Below are positions 9,581-18,824 of a DNA stretch of 64,000 nt, one piece after another. The notes under the pieces are model-generated. The model did no database searches and was not told the origin of the DNA. It saw only the letters and a list, made by a program, of their open reading frames with translations. Every line of letters starts with the position of its first letter. The first letter of the stretch is position 1. This DNA is from JAGQYP01 sp041392305 (GTDB lineage Bacteria > Bacteroidota > Bacteroidia > Flavobacteriales_D > Crocinitomicaceae): assembly GCA_041392305.1 (NCBI GenBank), contig JAWKMJ010000009.1:70055-134054 (forward strand), written 5' to 3'. The translations under genes were made by a program, and so were the position numbers.

Positions 9581-10345
9581 ATGGAATTAAGAACAGATGA
9601 TATTAAAAAGACCTATTCCGGCAGACCGGTAGTTAAGGGGGTATCCGTTTCGGTTAAACAAGGTGAAATTGTTGGATTGCTTGGTCCAAATGGAGCAGGT
9701 AAGACAACTTCTTTCTACATGATTGTAGGGTTGGTTAAGCCCGATTCTGGAAAAGTTTATTTGGATGACAAAGAGATTACCAAAACACCTATGTATAAAA
9801 GGTCTCAATTAGGTATTGGATATTTGCCTCAGGAAGTTTCTGTATTCAGAAAATTGAGTGTGGAAGACAATATTATGGCCATTTTAGAGATGACTAAACT
9901 TAATAAAAGGGAGAGGAAGGAAAAGCTGGAAATGCTTCTGGAAGAGTTTAGTTTGACTCATGTCAGAAAAAATCTGGGCAATCGATTGAGTGGAGGAGAA
10001 AAAAGGAGAACAGAGATAGCACGTGCATTAGCGACCGATCCAAAATTTGTTTTGCTGGACGAGCCTTTTGCAGGAGTAGATCCAATCGCAGTTGAAGATA
10101 TTCAATCCATTGTAGCTCAATTAAAAGAGCGTAATATTGGAATTTTGATCACGGATCACAATGTACAGGAAACACTTTCGATTACAGATCGTTCTTATTT
10201 ACTCTTTGAAGGAAGTATTCTGAAGTCAGGAACATCGGAAGAGTTGGCTGCGGATGAAACCGTTAGAAAGGTTTATTTGGGTCAGCATTTTGAGTTGAGA
10301 AGAAAGAACATTGTTGTCAACAAATCAGAAAATCCTACAAGTTAG
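9581..10345 (+). CDS. lptB: LPS export ABC transporter ATP-binding protein LptB
   Basis: 254 residues, slightly longer than the usual 240-245 because of a basic C-terminal tail. Walker A is GPNGAGKTTS near residues 35-44, the ABC signature is LSGGEKRR, and Walker B is FVLLDEPFAGVDP; the switch histidine is in ILITDHNV. LptB powers extraction of lipopolysaccharide from the inner membrane together with LptF/LptG, which are not in the window. It starts three bases after the DUF5686 gene and its last 21 bases overlap the 3' end of the convergent phosphatase gene. Confidence 0.95.
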   Translation: MELRTDDIKKTYSGRPVVKGVSVSVKQGEIVGLLGPNGAGKTTSFYMIVGLVKPDSGKVYLDDKEITKTPMYKRSQLGIGYLPQEVSVFRKLSVEDNIMAILEMTKLNKRERKEKLEMLLEEFSLTHVRKNLGNRLSGGEKRRTEIARALATDPKFVLLDEPFAGVDPIAVEDIQSIVAQLKERNIGILITDHNVQETLSITDRSYLLFEGSILKSGTSEELAADETVRKVYLGQHFELRRKNIVVNKSENPTS

Positions 10346-11575
10346 AATCGCCGTATCATCTATAAAATCATTTTTACCTTTCCATTCTTCAAGTTTTGAA
10401 AATAGAATGTTATTTAAATCCTCCATTTTCAGTGGGTAGAAATTTTTAATAATTTTCAACAAGTTTTCGGTCTCAAATGGTATTCCTTCTTTGTTTTCGA
10501 GTTCTACTACACCATCAGTATACAGAACGATAGTAGTGTTTGGATGAATTTCAATTTCTTCGGATTCAAGAAAGGGGAGTTCATCAAGCATTCCTAATCC
10601 TGGACATCCAGCAGCCAGTTCCCTTGTTTTATTTCCAGACACCAAAAGTGGATAATTATGACCCGCATTGATGTATTTTAATTTTCGAGTTTTTGCATTG
10701 TATTTTGCAATAAAAAATGTAATGAATTTGTCTCCATTTGAAGCTTTGATAACCTTTTCATTGAGTTCTTTGATAAGGTCTTCCAAGTCAAAATTTTGAT
10801 AGTGAAACAGTGTGCGAATTGTGGCTTGAAAATTAGCCATGAGCATCGCTGCTGAAATTCCTTTTCCTGAAACATCAGCAATGCAAATCATAAATTCATT
10901 TTCATTAATTTGAATGAAGTCATAATAATCACCGCCAATTTCATGACGAGGCAGAAATTTAGCTGAAACGTCAAGCTTTTGATTGGAAGGTAATTGAGCG
11001 GGGAATAATTGTTTTTGAAGTTCAACGGCCACTTCCAGATCTTTTTTCAGTCGCTCCTGCATAATCGTGGCATTAGCCATTCTTTTATTTTCAATGGCAA
11101 CGATAATAATATTTGTGAGTGTTTGGATAAAGGACATATTCCGAATAATTCCACCCATTTTTTCTCTATCCTGAAGTAGGCCTCCGATTAATAAAAAAGC
11201 CAAAGGTTTACTTTTGTGAAAAACCGGAACAATCACATCAAATTTATTAAGGGAAGATTTGTGTGAGGATTCAATAACGGTTACATCCTTGAAACGCAAT
11301 AGATCCTTTTCAACGGAAATATCCTTTATTTTTCCTTTAATTCCTATTTTTAAAAAGATACTCCATTCATCTTCTTCTTTCGAGAAAAGAATGAATTTAT
11401 CTAAGCCTAATTGTTCTCTTAAAACAAATTCAAATATTTTAGTCAGATGATTGATTGGCTGGTTGGTATTGATAGATTTCGTGATCTCCAATAAGGAATG
11501 CAGCTTAAAATCCTTAAGCTTAATTTTCTCTTCCAAATTTTTGACTACATCTTCTTGCATCTTATAATTTTTCAA
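10325..11575 (-). CDS. GAF-like plus SpoIIE/PP2C serine phosphatase
   Basis: 416 residues with no membrane segment. The first ~170 residues look like a GAF sensory domain (LHSLLEITKSINTN start, VIVPVFHKSKPLAFLLIGGL strand pair), then a short helical linker, then an RsbU/SpoIIE-type PP2C phosphatase from about residue 190 (GGDYYDFIQI, CIADVSGKGISAAMLMANFQ, INAGHNYPLLV, LYTDGVVELEN), with the acidic metal ligands in place. Such enzymes dephosphorylate anti-sigma-factor antagonists in partner-switching pathways; no antagonist or kinase gene is adjacent. Its start overlaps the stop of lpxD by 14 bases, so it is probably co-transcribed downstream of lpxD. Confidence 0.92.
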   Translation of the reverse strand: MKNYKMQEDVVKNLEEKIKLKDFKLHSLLEITKSINTNQPINHLTKIFEFVLREQLGLDKFILFSKEEDEWSIFLKIGIKGKIKDISVEKDLLRFKDVTVIESSHKSSLNKFDVIVPVFHKSKPLAFLLIGGLLQDREKMGGIIRNMSFIQTLTNIIIVAIENKRMANATIMQERLKKDLEVAVELQKQLFPAQLPSNQKLDVSAKFLPRHEIGGDYYDFIQINENEFMICIADVSGKGISAAMLMANFQATIRTLFHYQNFDLEDLIKELNEKVIKASNGDKFITFFIAKYNAKTRKLKYINAGHNYPLLVSGNKTRELAAGCPGLGMLDELPFLESEEIEIHPNTTIVLYTDGVVELENKEGIPFETENLLKIIKNFYPLKMEDLNNILFSKLEEWKGKNDFIDDTAILTCRIF

Positions 11576-12485
11576 GTAGTAAGGGCAGTTTTTTTATCGC
11601 AGCCACTTCCCGCATTTTTAGTCTGGCATCTGTAGCTGGAGCGCCCCAATATACCCGTCCTCCTTCAAGGTCTTTATTCGTTCCGGTTTGTGCTAACAGG
11701 GTTGCACCTTCTCCAATTCTGACATCACTAGCGATTCCAACCTGACCCCAAAGCGTAACATGGTCTTCGATAATTACGCATCCAGCAATACCCACATGAG
11801 CCGCAAACAAGCAATTTTTCCCAATAACCGTATCGTGCCCTACATGTACGTGATTGTCAATTTTTGTTCCTGCACCAATAATCGTATCACCCGAGACACC
11901 GCAATCTATTGTTGTGCATGCGCCAATTTCAACTCGGTCTTCAATCAGTGTTCTTCCACAAGTCTCCAATCGAATAAATCCTTCAGGTTTCTTTTTGTAG
12001 TAAAATGCATCATGCCCTATTACTGCATTTGGTCCAATCACAACATCTTCACCAATATGGGTATTATCGCAAATAACTGCACCGGCACATATTTTAGAAT
12101 TGGCTCCAATGGTGACATTATTTCCTATTGAAACATTTGGAAAAATTGCGGCAGAAGGATGGATTTCTGGTCGGCTATTTGTAATCTCCCAGGTTTTTCT
12201 TACTCTATGATGTGTAACAATTTTATTAAAATCATCAAAAGGGGTTGGGCTTAGAATAATGGCCTTTCCTTTGGGATAATCAACTTTTTCAGTAATCAAA
12301 ATAGTGGTTGCGGCCGAGTTGAGTGCCTTGTTGAAGTATTTCGGATGGTCTACAAAAACGATATCGCCAAATTCGACTTTGTGAATTTCGTTGATTCCTG
12401 TTACTTCGTGATTTTCCGGCCCTTCATATTCTCTTCCTAAAAATGCAGCCAGATCTTTTAACTGAATTGATTGATCAAATTTCAT
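11562..12485 (-). CDS. lpxD: UDP-3-O-acylglucosamine N-acyltransferase LpxD
   Basis: 307 residues, shorter than the ~340 of E. coli LpxD, with a compact N-terminal uridine-binding-like domain (about 1-100) and a left-handed beta-helix made of hexapeptide repeats (PNVSIGNNVTIGANSKI, then further repeats through ~275). The catalytic histidine region reads NHVHVGHDTVIG. The family adds the amide-linked acyl chain in lipid A synthesis. It lies apart from lpxC/fabZ/lpxA; Bacteroidota often carry a second LpxD-like gene, and this could be that one, so a different sugar acceptor cannot be excluded. It overlaps the downstream phosphatase. Confidence 0.88.
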   Translation of the reverse strand: MKFDQSIQLKDLAAFLGREYEGPENHEVTGINEIHKVEFGDIVFVDHPKYFNKALNSAATTILITEKVDYPKGKAIILSPTPFDDFNKIVTHHRVRKTWEITNSRPEIHPSAAIFPNVSIGNNVTIGANSKICAGAVICDNTHIGEDVVIGPNAVIGHDAFYYKKKPEGFIRLETCGRTLIEDRVEIGACTTIDCGVSGDTIIGAGTKIDNHVHVGHDTVIGKNCLFAAHVGIAGCVIIEDHVTLWGQVGIASDVRIGEGATLLAQTGTNKDLEGGRVYWGAPATDARLKMREVAAIKKLPLLLEKL

Positions 12486-12624
12486 TCATCTATATTATTA
12501 CCCACCTTAAAAATACTTTATTCCGAAAAGGGAAAATGGGGAGGTGGGTATGATTTATCAAACGCAATATGTTTATTAGCTTCGTACGCAGTTGAATTTT
12601 TCTGGCGGAAAGAGTATTGTGTAG

Positions 12625-13932
12625 TTAGGAACGATTCAGTTTTTGTTTGAGAAGTTCATTTTTATAAAAATCATTCAGGTCTTTGAATAAGTAATAAATA
12701 AATCCATTTTTGATTTTCAAATTTTCCGGATAGGCATTTTCCTCCATTAAAGTTCCAGGTAAAAGTTTTCCTGTTTTTAAATCTATTGGATGTGCTGTGT
12801 AGAGTCCATTTTCCTTGAAAAAGGTAACAAAGCATAATGTTGTCTTATCAAATAGAATGAGGTTGATCCATTTTCTGGATTCATGATAAGCAATAGCGAT
12901 TTCTTTTTCTGAATCTAACCATTGTATTTTATTATTAGTATGGTCGAAAAGAAGCAACGTGTCGTTTAGATTAAATATGGGGGAATATATGGGTTGGGTT
13001 AAAATCTTATCGTAGAAAATAATCATTTGATTTAGTGTAGGAGTTTCATTCAGTTTTTTCATGTCTCCATCCCAAATACCTCCATAGATTACATTGTCGC
13101 CATAGGATACAGAAGCATGATAAAGATTGATGATTTCGATATAGAACTGTGCAGCTACTTTCCAGGCATCTATGTCAAGAATTTCTAGGTTTTTTATGCT
13201 CTTAGAGGAATCTTTAGGGAACAAAGTATATTGGATTGATTTATTATGATTTCCACTGCTTTTGAAAACGTAGTACGAGTTGTTTTGTGTTAAACAGGGA
13301 GCGATCAATTTGTTATAATCAACCAGACTGAATTGGTCTATCAAGTAGAATTGCTGATTCTTAAAAGCCATTTGATAAACTGAATCTTTTCCCTTAATTT
13401 GTATGTTTCCAAAGCAATCTATTTCAAAGGATTTTGGTCGAAATGGCAACTTATATTGCACTCCTTTTCCGGAATATTCGTTTTTAATCTCGATAAAGTA
13501 CCCCAAATCAACACTTTCTTGTAGAAGGAGAAGGCTATCCCCAAAAAAATTAAAATCGAGAATGTGTAAATTGTCTTTGGAGATCACTTTTTTCACAGGA
13601 GAAGCGCTAACTTCTACTTCAATGATTTCCTCATTCTTGGATTCAAGGACAATATCAAGTTGGTGATTTTGGGAGAGTTCAAATTTGGAGATTTTTATTA
13701 TTGTGGTAGCATAACCTATACAACTTATTCTTAGTTCCAGGTTTTGTTTTTTTACTTCCAAAAAGTACTTGCCTTGGTCGTTGCTTGGAGCTCCTTTTTC
13801 TTGCAAAGTTTCGAAGACATTGGCTCCCACCAAGGGTTCTCCCTGCTCATTTTTAACTGTCCCGTAGATAATGATCTGAGAGTTTAAAGAATGGGCAAGA
13901 AATAAAGATATGAGAATTAGAAGGGTTCGCAT
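12625..13932 (-). CDS. Secreted carboxypeptidase-regulatory-domain protein in the iron-uptake operon
   Basis: I take the ATG at 13932, giving 435 residues, because it begins a clean signal peptide (MRTLLILISLFLAHSLNSQ). A longer frame from 14052 would add 40 residues translated from the GTTCCAA repeat, which is unlikely. Residues ~20-105 form a carboxypeptidase regulatory-like sandwich (IIYGTVKNEQGEPLVGANV, SNDQGKYFLEVKK). The rest (about 320 residues) is beta-rich and propeller-like, with recurring FxIDxxGNI and LLLFDHTNNKIQWLDSE segments; I do not recognise the family. It lies downstream of the TonB receptor on the same strand and may be a surface accessory to it. Confidence 0.75.
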   Translation of the reverse strand: MRTLLILISLFLAHSLNSQIIIYGTVKNEQGEPLVGANVFETLQEKGAPSNDQGKYFLEVKKQNLELRISCIGYATTIIKISKFELSQNHQLDIVLESKNEEIIEVEVSASPVKKVISKDNLHILDFNFFGDSLLLLQESVDLGYFIEIKNEYSGKGVQYKLPFRPKSFEIDCFGNIQIKGKDSVYQMAFKNQQFYLIDQFSLVDYNKLIAPCLTQNNSYYVFKSSGNHNKSIQYTLFPKDSSKSIKNLEILDIDAWKVAAQFYIEIINLYHASVSYGDNVIYGGIWDGDMKKLNETPTLNQMIIFYDKILTQPIYSPIFNLNDTLLLFDHTNNKIQWLDSEKEIAIAYHESRKWINLILFDKTTLCFVTFFKENGLYTAHPIDLKTGKLLPGTLMEENAYPENLKIKNGFIYYLFKDLNDFYKNELLKQKLNRS

Positions 13933-13971
13933 ATTTGCTAGATGATAAAGGTAGGGAAATTGCATAATTTT

Positions 13972-14001
13972 GTTCCAAGTTCCAAGTTCCAAGTTCCAAG
14001 T
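13972..14001. repeat. GTTCCAA heptamer tandem array (four copies)
   Basis: Four perfect copies of GTTCCAA followed by GT, lying between the TonB receptor gene and its downstream neighbour. Beside it is GTGCCCTGAGCTAGAGCCGA, then one more partial GTTCCAAGTTC. The same heptamer is arrayed again at 41561-41583. Confidence 0.85.
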
Positions 14002-14068
14002 GGTGCCCTGAGCTAGAGCCGAAGGGTTCCAAGTTCTAGGTGAACTTTTCATTTTGGAAATTTAGAAC

Positions 14069-16507
14069 TCACTTTTTTGTGGCTATTTTGAATTCTAGTG
14101 TCACATAAGTGTAAATTCCATCGGACGGGATGATTCCTGGACCCGGGTAGCTCGTTGCTCTTCTGGTAAAATATTGGTTATTGGTCAGGTTGTTGACTCC
14201 AGCTTCAATTGCAAACCATTTTTTGAAGCGATAAGAAGTAGAGAAATCTACCACATAATAGGCTGGAATTACCCCATAAACAGCAGTTGGTGTGAATACT
14301 GAGTTAGTTGCATCGGTGTATTGACTCGCAACATAGTTGAATTGAGTTGAAACCGTGAATCGATCGTATTTGAATTTGATTCCTGCTCGAATGGTATATT
14401 CAGGAACATTTTCAATTCGATTTCCATCGAAAGCGCTAACATCAGAAGAGACGTACTTGGCATCGATATAAGAAAGGTTAGCAAACAGAGATAGACCTGA
14501 TTTTCCTTCAGGTTTGAAGCATTTTAGGAAGTCGAATTCGGCAAAAAGTTCCATTCCAATGTTTCGGGCGTCTGAGATATTTGTTCTGATTTTATACAAT
14601 TGATTGTCCACAACCTTTTCACCAATTTTATCATTGTATTGCAAATAGAAAACACTGAAATCGTAGTAAAAACATTTGTTTACAATTCCTCTGATTCCGA
14701 TATCGGCATTGAAACCTTTTTCGTCTCTGATTTCTGGATCTACTTGAATATTTTCATTGATGATTCGAATGTCAGAAAAATTGATGGCTCGGTAATTTTG
14801 AGATATGTTGGCGTATAAGTTTAGTTTTCCATTTATTTTCTCCCCTTTCGGTTTGTAACTGAATCCGAGTCCCATTAAGAAAACGGGTCTACTTTTCCTT
14901 AAAGTATCCGTGTTGGTTTGTACATTTAAGATTTCACCGGTTAAAGGGTGTTTGGTGTATTGTTTCCAATAACCTTCTGAGGAAGTCGTAATGTATTCGA
15001 ATCGTATTCCAGGGGTGATGGAAATTTCCTTTGTAATGAAAAAGATGTTTTCAGCAAATGCAGCATAGTTTTGAGAAGGAAAATTGTAGTCCGAACCAGC
15101 TAAATCTGCATCTCCATTGATGAATTCAAAATCGGGTCCGTCTTGATCGTTTGCCAAACCTTGTCGGTTGTTGGTATGACCCACATAAGCACGAGCACCA
15201 AACAAAAAGGCACCATAATTTTTCCCTAGTTTGTACTTGTGAAGAATTCGAGCTTCCACACCGATATTTCTGAATTTCCCTTGAATGAGATCTCTTTCTG
15301 TACCTAAATCAGGTCGATCGATTCTTCCCAACCATCCCAAAGCCGAACGAGAAGAAATGTTGGAAAAAGCTCGAATGTTCAGTTTGGTAGAATTAGAAAA
15401 AGCCCAGTCAAAATTAAGCGCGATGAGGTTCCAGTTTACTTTGAACCAGTTTCTGTTTCTGTTGGATTGTCTCGGATCCGAATTAAATTGAGCGTCAGTT
15501 AAACCACCTGCTTGACGTGCCAAATAATTCATGAAAGTATATTCCACTCCCAAACTAATTTTCTCTGTAAATCTGTAGTTCAGCTGAGTGAAAAACTGAT
15601 GTTGGTCAAAGTTCGAATTGGCGCGGTAGCCATCTGCCATTTTATATTGGTAATACGTGTTGTAACTAAAATTTTTAACCGTTCCTGCAATCCGATTAAA
15701 GGTTCCGAAATACCCATACATTCCTCCCGTGTTTCGAGTGGTAAATTCAAGGAAATTTTTTGGTGGTGATTTGATTCTGAAATTGAGCAATCCTCCAAAT
15801 TGAGAACCGTACTGCAAAGATGCAGCGCCTCGGATAATTTCGATGGCATCTAAGGCTTCTGTTGGAGGGGAATAATAGGATTCCGGATAGCCCAGGGCAT
15901 CGGCAGAAATATCGTAACCATTTTGTCTGGTATTGAAATTTGCAGTTCGGTTCGGACTCAATCCACGACCTCCGATTCCAAGCTGAATTCCGTATGAATC
16001 GCTTTCCCAAATATTCAGACCTGGCACCTTGGCGTATAGTTCTCTGGCAGTTCCAGATGACTTATTCCCACTGAGATGTTCCAGCATTAAAATTTCATGT
16101 TTTTTCCCGTCGTAAATTACGGTTCCTTTGATGGGTGGAGCATAGCCAATACCAAATTCTTCCTCCATGTTTTTGGCAATTACTTCGATGGTGGAATCCA
16201 ATTGCACACCGAATTCTTCCAAATCAAAATTGAATTCTTTTTTTCCTTTTTCTTTGATTTCTATTTGGGTTGAAATGGCATTAAAACCGTAAGCCTGGAT
16301 TTTTAAAGAGTGGATTCCAAGACTCACATTTTGAAAGGAATAAGCTCCTTTGTCATCAGTCTGAGTTTTTTGATCATCTAAAGCAACAAAAGCTCCTGGG
16401 ATGGGTTCACCCTCGGAGCTTTTGATTTTACCCTGGATTTCGAACTGTTGACAAAAACTTGTCAGTTCGACAAACAAAAATAATATGTGTAAATAGATCC
16501 GTATCAA
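14069..16507 (-). CDS. TonB-dependent outer-membrane receptor, iron-siderophore/citrate type
   Basis: 812 residues. A signal peptide (IRIYLHILFLFVELTSFCQQ) is followed by a carboxypeptidase regulatory-like domain (~20-105), a plug domain (SGTARELYAKVPGLNIWE, DAIEIIRGAASLQYGSQFGG) and a 22-strand-type barrel running to the C-terminus. The plug and barrel resemble FecA-like receptors. It overlaps imelysin by four bases (ATGA), and DUF4856 lies before that. This gene order is known in Bacteroidota iron-acquisition loci. The ligand cannot be told from sequence alone. Expression probably comes from the promoter at 18758-18788. Confidence 0.92.
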   Translation of the reverse strand: MIRIYLHILFLFVELTSFCQQFEIQGKIKSSEGEPIPGAFVALDDQKTQTDDKGAYSFQNVSLGIHSLKIQAYGFNAISTQIEIKEKGKKEFNFDLEEFGVQLDSTIEVIAKNMEEEFGIGYAPPIKGTVIYDGKKHEILMLEHLSGNKSSGTARELYAKVPGLNIWESDSYGIQLGIGGRGLSPNRTANFNTRQNGYDISADALGYPESYYSPPTEALDAIEIIRGAASLQYGSQFGGLLNFRIKSPPKNFLEFTTRNTGGMYGYFGTFNRIAGTVKNFSYNTYYQYKMADGYRANSNFDQHQFFTQLNYRFTEKISLGVEYTFMNYLARQAGGLTDAQFNSDPRQSNRNRNWFKVNWNLIALNFDWAFSNSTKLNIRAFSNISSRSALGWLGRIDRPDLGTERDLIQGKFRNIGVEARILHKYKLGKNYGAFLFGARAYVGHTNNRQGLANDQDGPDFEFINGDADLAGSDYNFPSQNYAAFAENIFFITKEISITPGIRFEYITTSSEGYWKQYTKHPLTGEILNVQTNTDTLRKSRPVFLMGLGFSYKPKGEKINGKLNLYANISQNYRAINFSDIRIINENIQVDPEIRDEKGFNADIGIRGIVNKCFYYDFSVFYLQYNDKIGEKVVDNQLYKIRTNISDARNIGMELFAEFDFLKCFKPEGKSGLSLFANLSYIDAKYVSSDVSAFDGNRIENVPEYTIRAGIKFKYDRFTVSTQFNYVASQYTDATNSVFTPTAVYGVIPAYYVVDFSTSYRFKKWFAIEAGVNNLTNNQYFTRRATSYPGPGIIPSDGIYTYVTLEFKIATKK

Positions 16508-17583
16508 TCTCCGTCGTTACTATCAAATTCGATCAATAAGCCAAGGGCAGAAGACATGTCCGTTTTCATGTACAAAACTTGAGTTCTGATAGAAAAATAC
16601 AGATTGTCAATTTGAGAATAATTTGTGCTTAATGCATTCGAAAGTGGGTCTGGTAGACTCATCATTTCAGTTTCAAGATTTGAGAACTGGTTTTTAATAA
16701 CTACAGATAGATCTTCTGCACCTCTTTTTGCGCCAACAAAATCCAAATAATCATCAAAACCAACTCCGTCGTTTCCATCTAGATCTCGTCCTAGAAATAC
16801 ATCTTCGATGGAAGTCATGTTTTCTCTTGCCAAATGGTTCGATATCCCAGAATACAAAGCTTCAACATAAGTAGGTCTCGCCACATCCAAAATATCTTTT
16901 CCAAGAGGAATACCATACTTAGCATTTTTGATCAATTCAAGGTCGAAGATCAGTGCATTGTATAAATTATTGGTCGAGCTCCCACTTGCAGATCCGGTTG
17001 AAGCCACAAAAGAATTTCTGTAAGAATTGGTCCATTGTGTAAGTACCAAATTCACATCCGTCGCCATTTTCTCAACTACATCTACAAGATATTGTCTGAA
17101 GTTGGCAGATGTAGCAATTCGGTTCAAAATATTCGCATCAGAATCAGCATAAAGAAGGTAATCTAAAGCAGGAAAACCAATCGCTTGAATATTCCCCAAA
17201 CTACCTAAAGTGTAGGATCCGCTTGTAATATTAGATTCAATCAAGGTGGTATCCGTTGGGAAAGTATTCATCGAAGATCGCAAAGCATAATCTGAGGCAG
17301 GACCAATCTCAAATACCTTGCAATATTGCCATTGAGAATAGGATTGATACCAATAGAATTTCACTGAATCCAGCCAAGTTTGAGTCATGTTGGCATTCAA
17401 AGAATCCAAAGAAGCTTTCAGTTGATTAAGATCAGTGGCCATGGCTTCATAATTGGGAATGATGATGTTATCCGCAATATTGGTTAGCATGGGAACTCGA
17501 TCGTAATCCTGTACATCTTTATTGTTCTCTTTACAAGAAAACAGGAATAAAGCAATAAGAATAGTTGAGATTAGTTTATTCAT
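16504..17583 (-). CDS. Imelysin-family (M75-like) lipoprotein
   Basis: 359 residues. A lipoprotein signal ends at Cys17 (ISTILIALFLFSCKEN), so it should be membrane-anchored. The body is the helical imelysin fold: QWQYCKVFEIGPASDYALRS near residue 85, then GFPALDYLLYA near 145, and a final helical bundle. Imelysins (IrpA, EfeO M75 domain) bind iron or act in its uptake; the GxHxxE motif of that group is replaced here by GFPALDY, a variant I associate with the Bacteroidota branch, so metal binding must use other residues. It is translationally coupled to the TonB receptor (four-base overlap) and begins four bases after the DUF4856 gene. Confidence 0.9.
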   Translation of the reverse strand: MNKLISTILIALFLFSCKENNKDVQDYDRVPMLTNIADNIIIPNYEAMATDLNQLKASLDSLNANMTQTWLDSVKFYWYQSYSQWQYCKVFEIGPASDYALRSSMNTFPTDTTLIESNITSGSYTLGSLGNIQAIGFPALDYLLYADSDANILNRIATSANFRQYLVDVVEKMATDVNLVLTQWTNSYRNSFVASTGSASGSSTNNLYNALIFDLELIKNAKYGIPLGKDILDVARPTYVEALYSGISNHLARENMTSIEDVFLGRDLDGNDGVGFDDYLDFVGAKRGAEDLSVVIKNQFSNLETEMMSLPDPLSNALSTNYSQIDNLYFSIRTQVLYMKTDMSSALGLLIEFDSNDGD

Positions 17584-17586
17584 TTT

Positions 17587-18720
17587 TTACAAATTGTAAG
17601 TTGTTGTCAAAGTTGTTTTGATTGCATTCAGATCATTCAAAGTAAGGTTCCAGAAATTGGTTCCGAATTGACCAACAAGGGCATCCACTTCCGTAGGAGT
17701 CATTTTTCTTGTGTTAACTGGAGAGTATCTGATGATATTAACAAAAGCCCATGCTTCCGACATCACGTGTAAAAATTTAGCTTGATCAGTTCCAAAATAA
17801 GATAATCCTTCATCGAGATATCTCACTGCATTTGCGGCAACCAGTTTCTCCATGTTTTCTTGAATAATCAATCGGTTGGCATCACGCGTATTCATATCAT
17901 TTTGGGTAATGGCATACCTGCCTTCAAGAAAAGCTTGCATCAATAAGGAATTTGAATTGATGGCAGAATTAACAGCATTACAATATTTCCCCCAAAAGCG
18001 AATTCCATTGGTGTTTGAAGGGAAATCAATTGGAACTCCGAAATAACCAAAAGCTTCATCGAAGTGGTGTTCCATAGTTGTGTAATATTCACCATTTGCT
18101 GGATCCACAGCTGTGGTATTGTCTACATTCATTTTTGAATCGCTTAGGTAAACGGAATTCATTTGATAATAGAAAACAGCTCCCATAATCGTTTTTTCAA
18201 TAACCTCAGAATATTGAATTCCATTGGCAGAGAACAAATAAGTAGAAGTTCCAGAGGTTAAAATTCCCGCTTGACCATTCGAAGCTTGAGAAGCAAAACT
18301 TGCACTTGCAAGGGCGATGGAATCAAAATAGCCCATAATCGTTGTGGTGTCTAACGAGTAGCATTTTGATTTGAGATCTTTGGTAGAAGTAAAACTAAAG
18401 TTTCCGTTTCCGTTTCCTCCAGTGTTGGCAAACATGTCGCTCAGAATGGATGCTGAAATTGGAGTAGTTTCACCAGTCTCAGCATAGGCGATTAATTCAT
18501 CTAACTGATTTAATCTTTCTGTTTGACCACCAAAAGAAACGGTATTATTTCCAGCCTCATCTGTAAACATATAGGAAGAAGGAGCTTTGTATTCACAAGA
18601 TCCATTGTCTTTTTGTGCATCGTGGTTGTAGTTGGAGGCATTTTGATCCATACATCCTTCTTTCTTACATGAGGTTGCAACTAAACCGATAGTTAGTAAA
18701 GCTATAATTGAATTTTTCAT
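17587..18720 (-). CDS. DUF4856 lipoprotein, first gene of the iron-uptake operon
   Basis: 377 residues with a lipoprotein signal ending at Cys18 (ALLTIGLVATSCKKEGCMD). Immediately after it is a Cys/Asp/Asn motif, GCMDQNASNYNHDAQKDNGS, resembling the Ca-binding-type repeat common in secreted Bacteroidota proteins. The rest matches DUF4856 in style (SSYMFTDEAGNNTVSFGGQT, ENMEKLVAANAVRYLDEGL), a family regularly encoded beside imelysin and TonB receptors. The biochemical function is unknown; a role in presenting iron to the receptor is inference. A strong promoter lies just upstream. Confidence 0.88.
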   Translation of the reverse strand: MKNSIIALLTIGLVATSCKKEGCMDQNASNYNHDAQKDNGSCEYKAPSSYMFTDEAGNNTVSFGGQTERLNQLDELIAYAETGETTPISASILSDMFANTGGNGNGNFSFTSTKDLKSKCYSLDTTTIMGYFDSIALASASFASQASNGQAGILTSGTSTYLFSANGIQYSEVIEKTIMGAVFYYQMNSVYLSDSKMNVDNTTAVDPANGEYYTTMEHHFDEAFGYFGVPIDFPSNTNGIRFWGKYCNAVNSAINSNSLLMQAFLEGRYAITQNDMNTRDANRLIIQENMEKLVAANAVRYLDEGLSYFGTDQAKFLHVMSEAWAFVNIIRYSPVNTRKMTPTEVDALVGQFGTNFWNLTLNDLNAIKTTLTTTYNL

Positions 18721-18757
18721 TTGCTTATCCTTATTTAGATTTATTTTAAATAAAGGG

Positions 18758-18788
18758 CAAATATATTTGGAGCGTGAAGAAGTGGCAA
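18758..18788 (-). promoter_or_regulatory. Promoter of the DUF4856-imelysin-TonB receptor operon
   Basis: On the minus strand a -33 TTG (18788-18786) is separated by 20 bases from TATATTTG (18765-18758), matching the Bacteroidota TTG-N17-23-TAnnTTTG architecture. It ends 38 bases before the DUF4856 start codon. No Fur-box-like palindrome was recognised. Confidence 0.6.
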
Positions 18789-18824
18789 TACCATTTTTGT
18801 GGTATTCTGGAGGGAAAGACTTAT

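Noticed and set aside
11760..12131. 123-residue plus-strand frame inside lpxD
   Set aside because: Antisense shadow of the hexapeptide repeats of lpxD.
12625..14052. Longer start at 14052 for the regulatory-domain protein
   Set aside because: The extra 40 residues are translated from the GTTCCAA repeat and precede a clean signal peptide at 13932.
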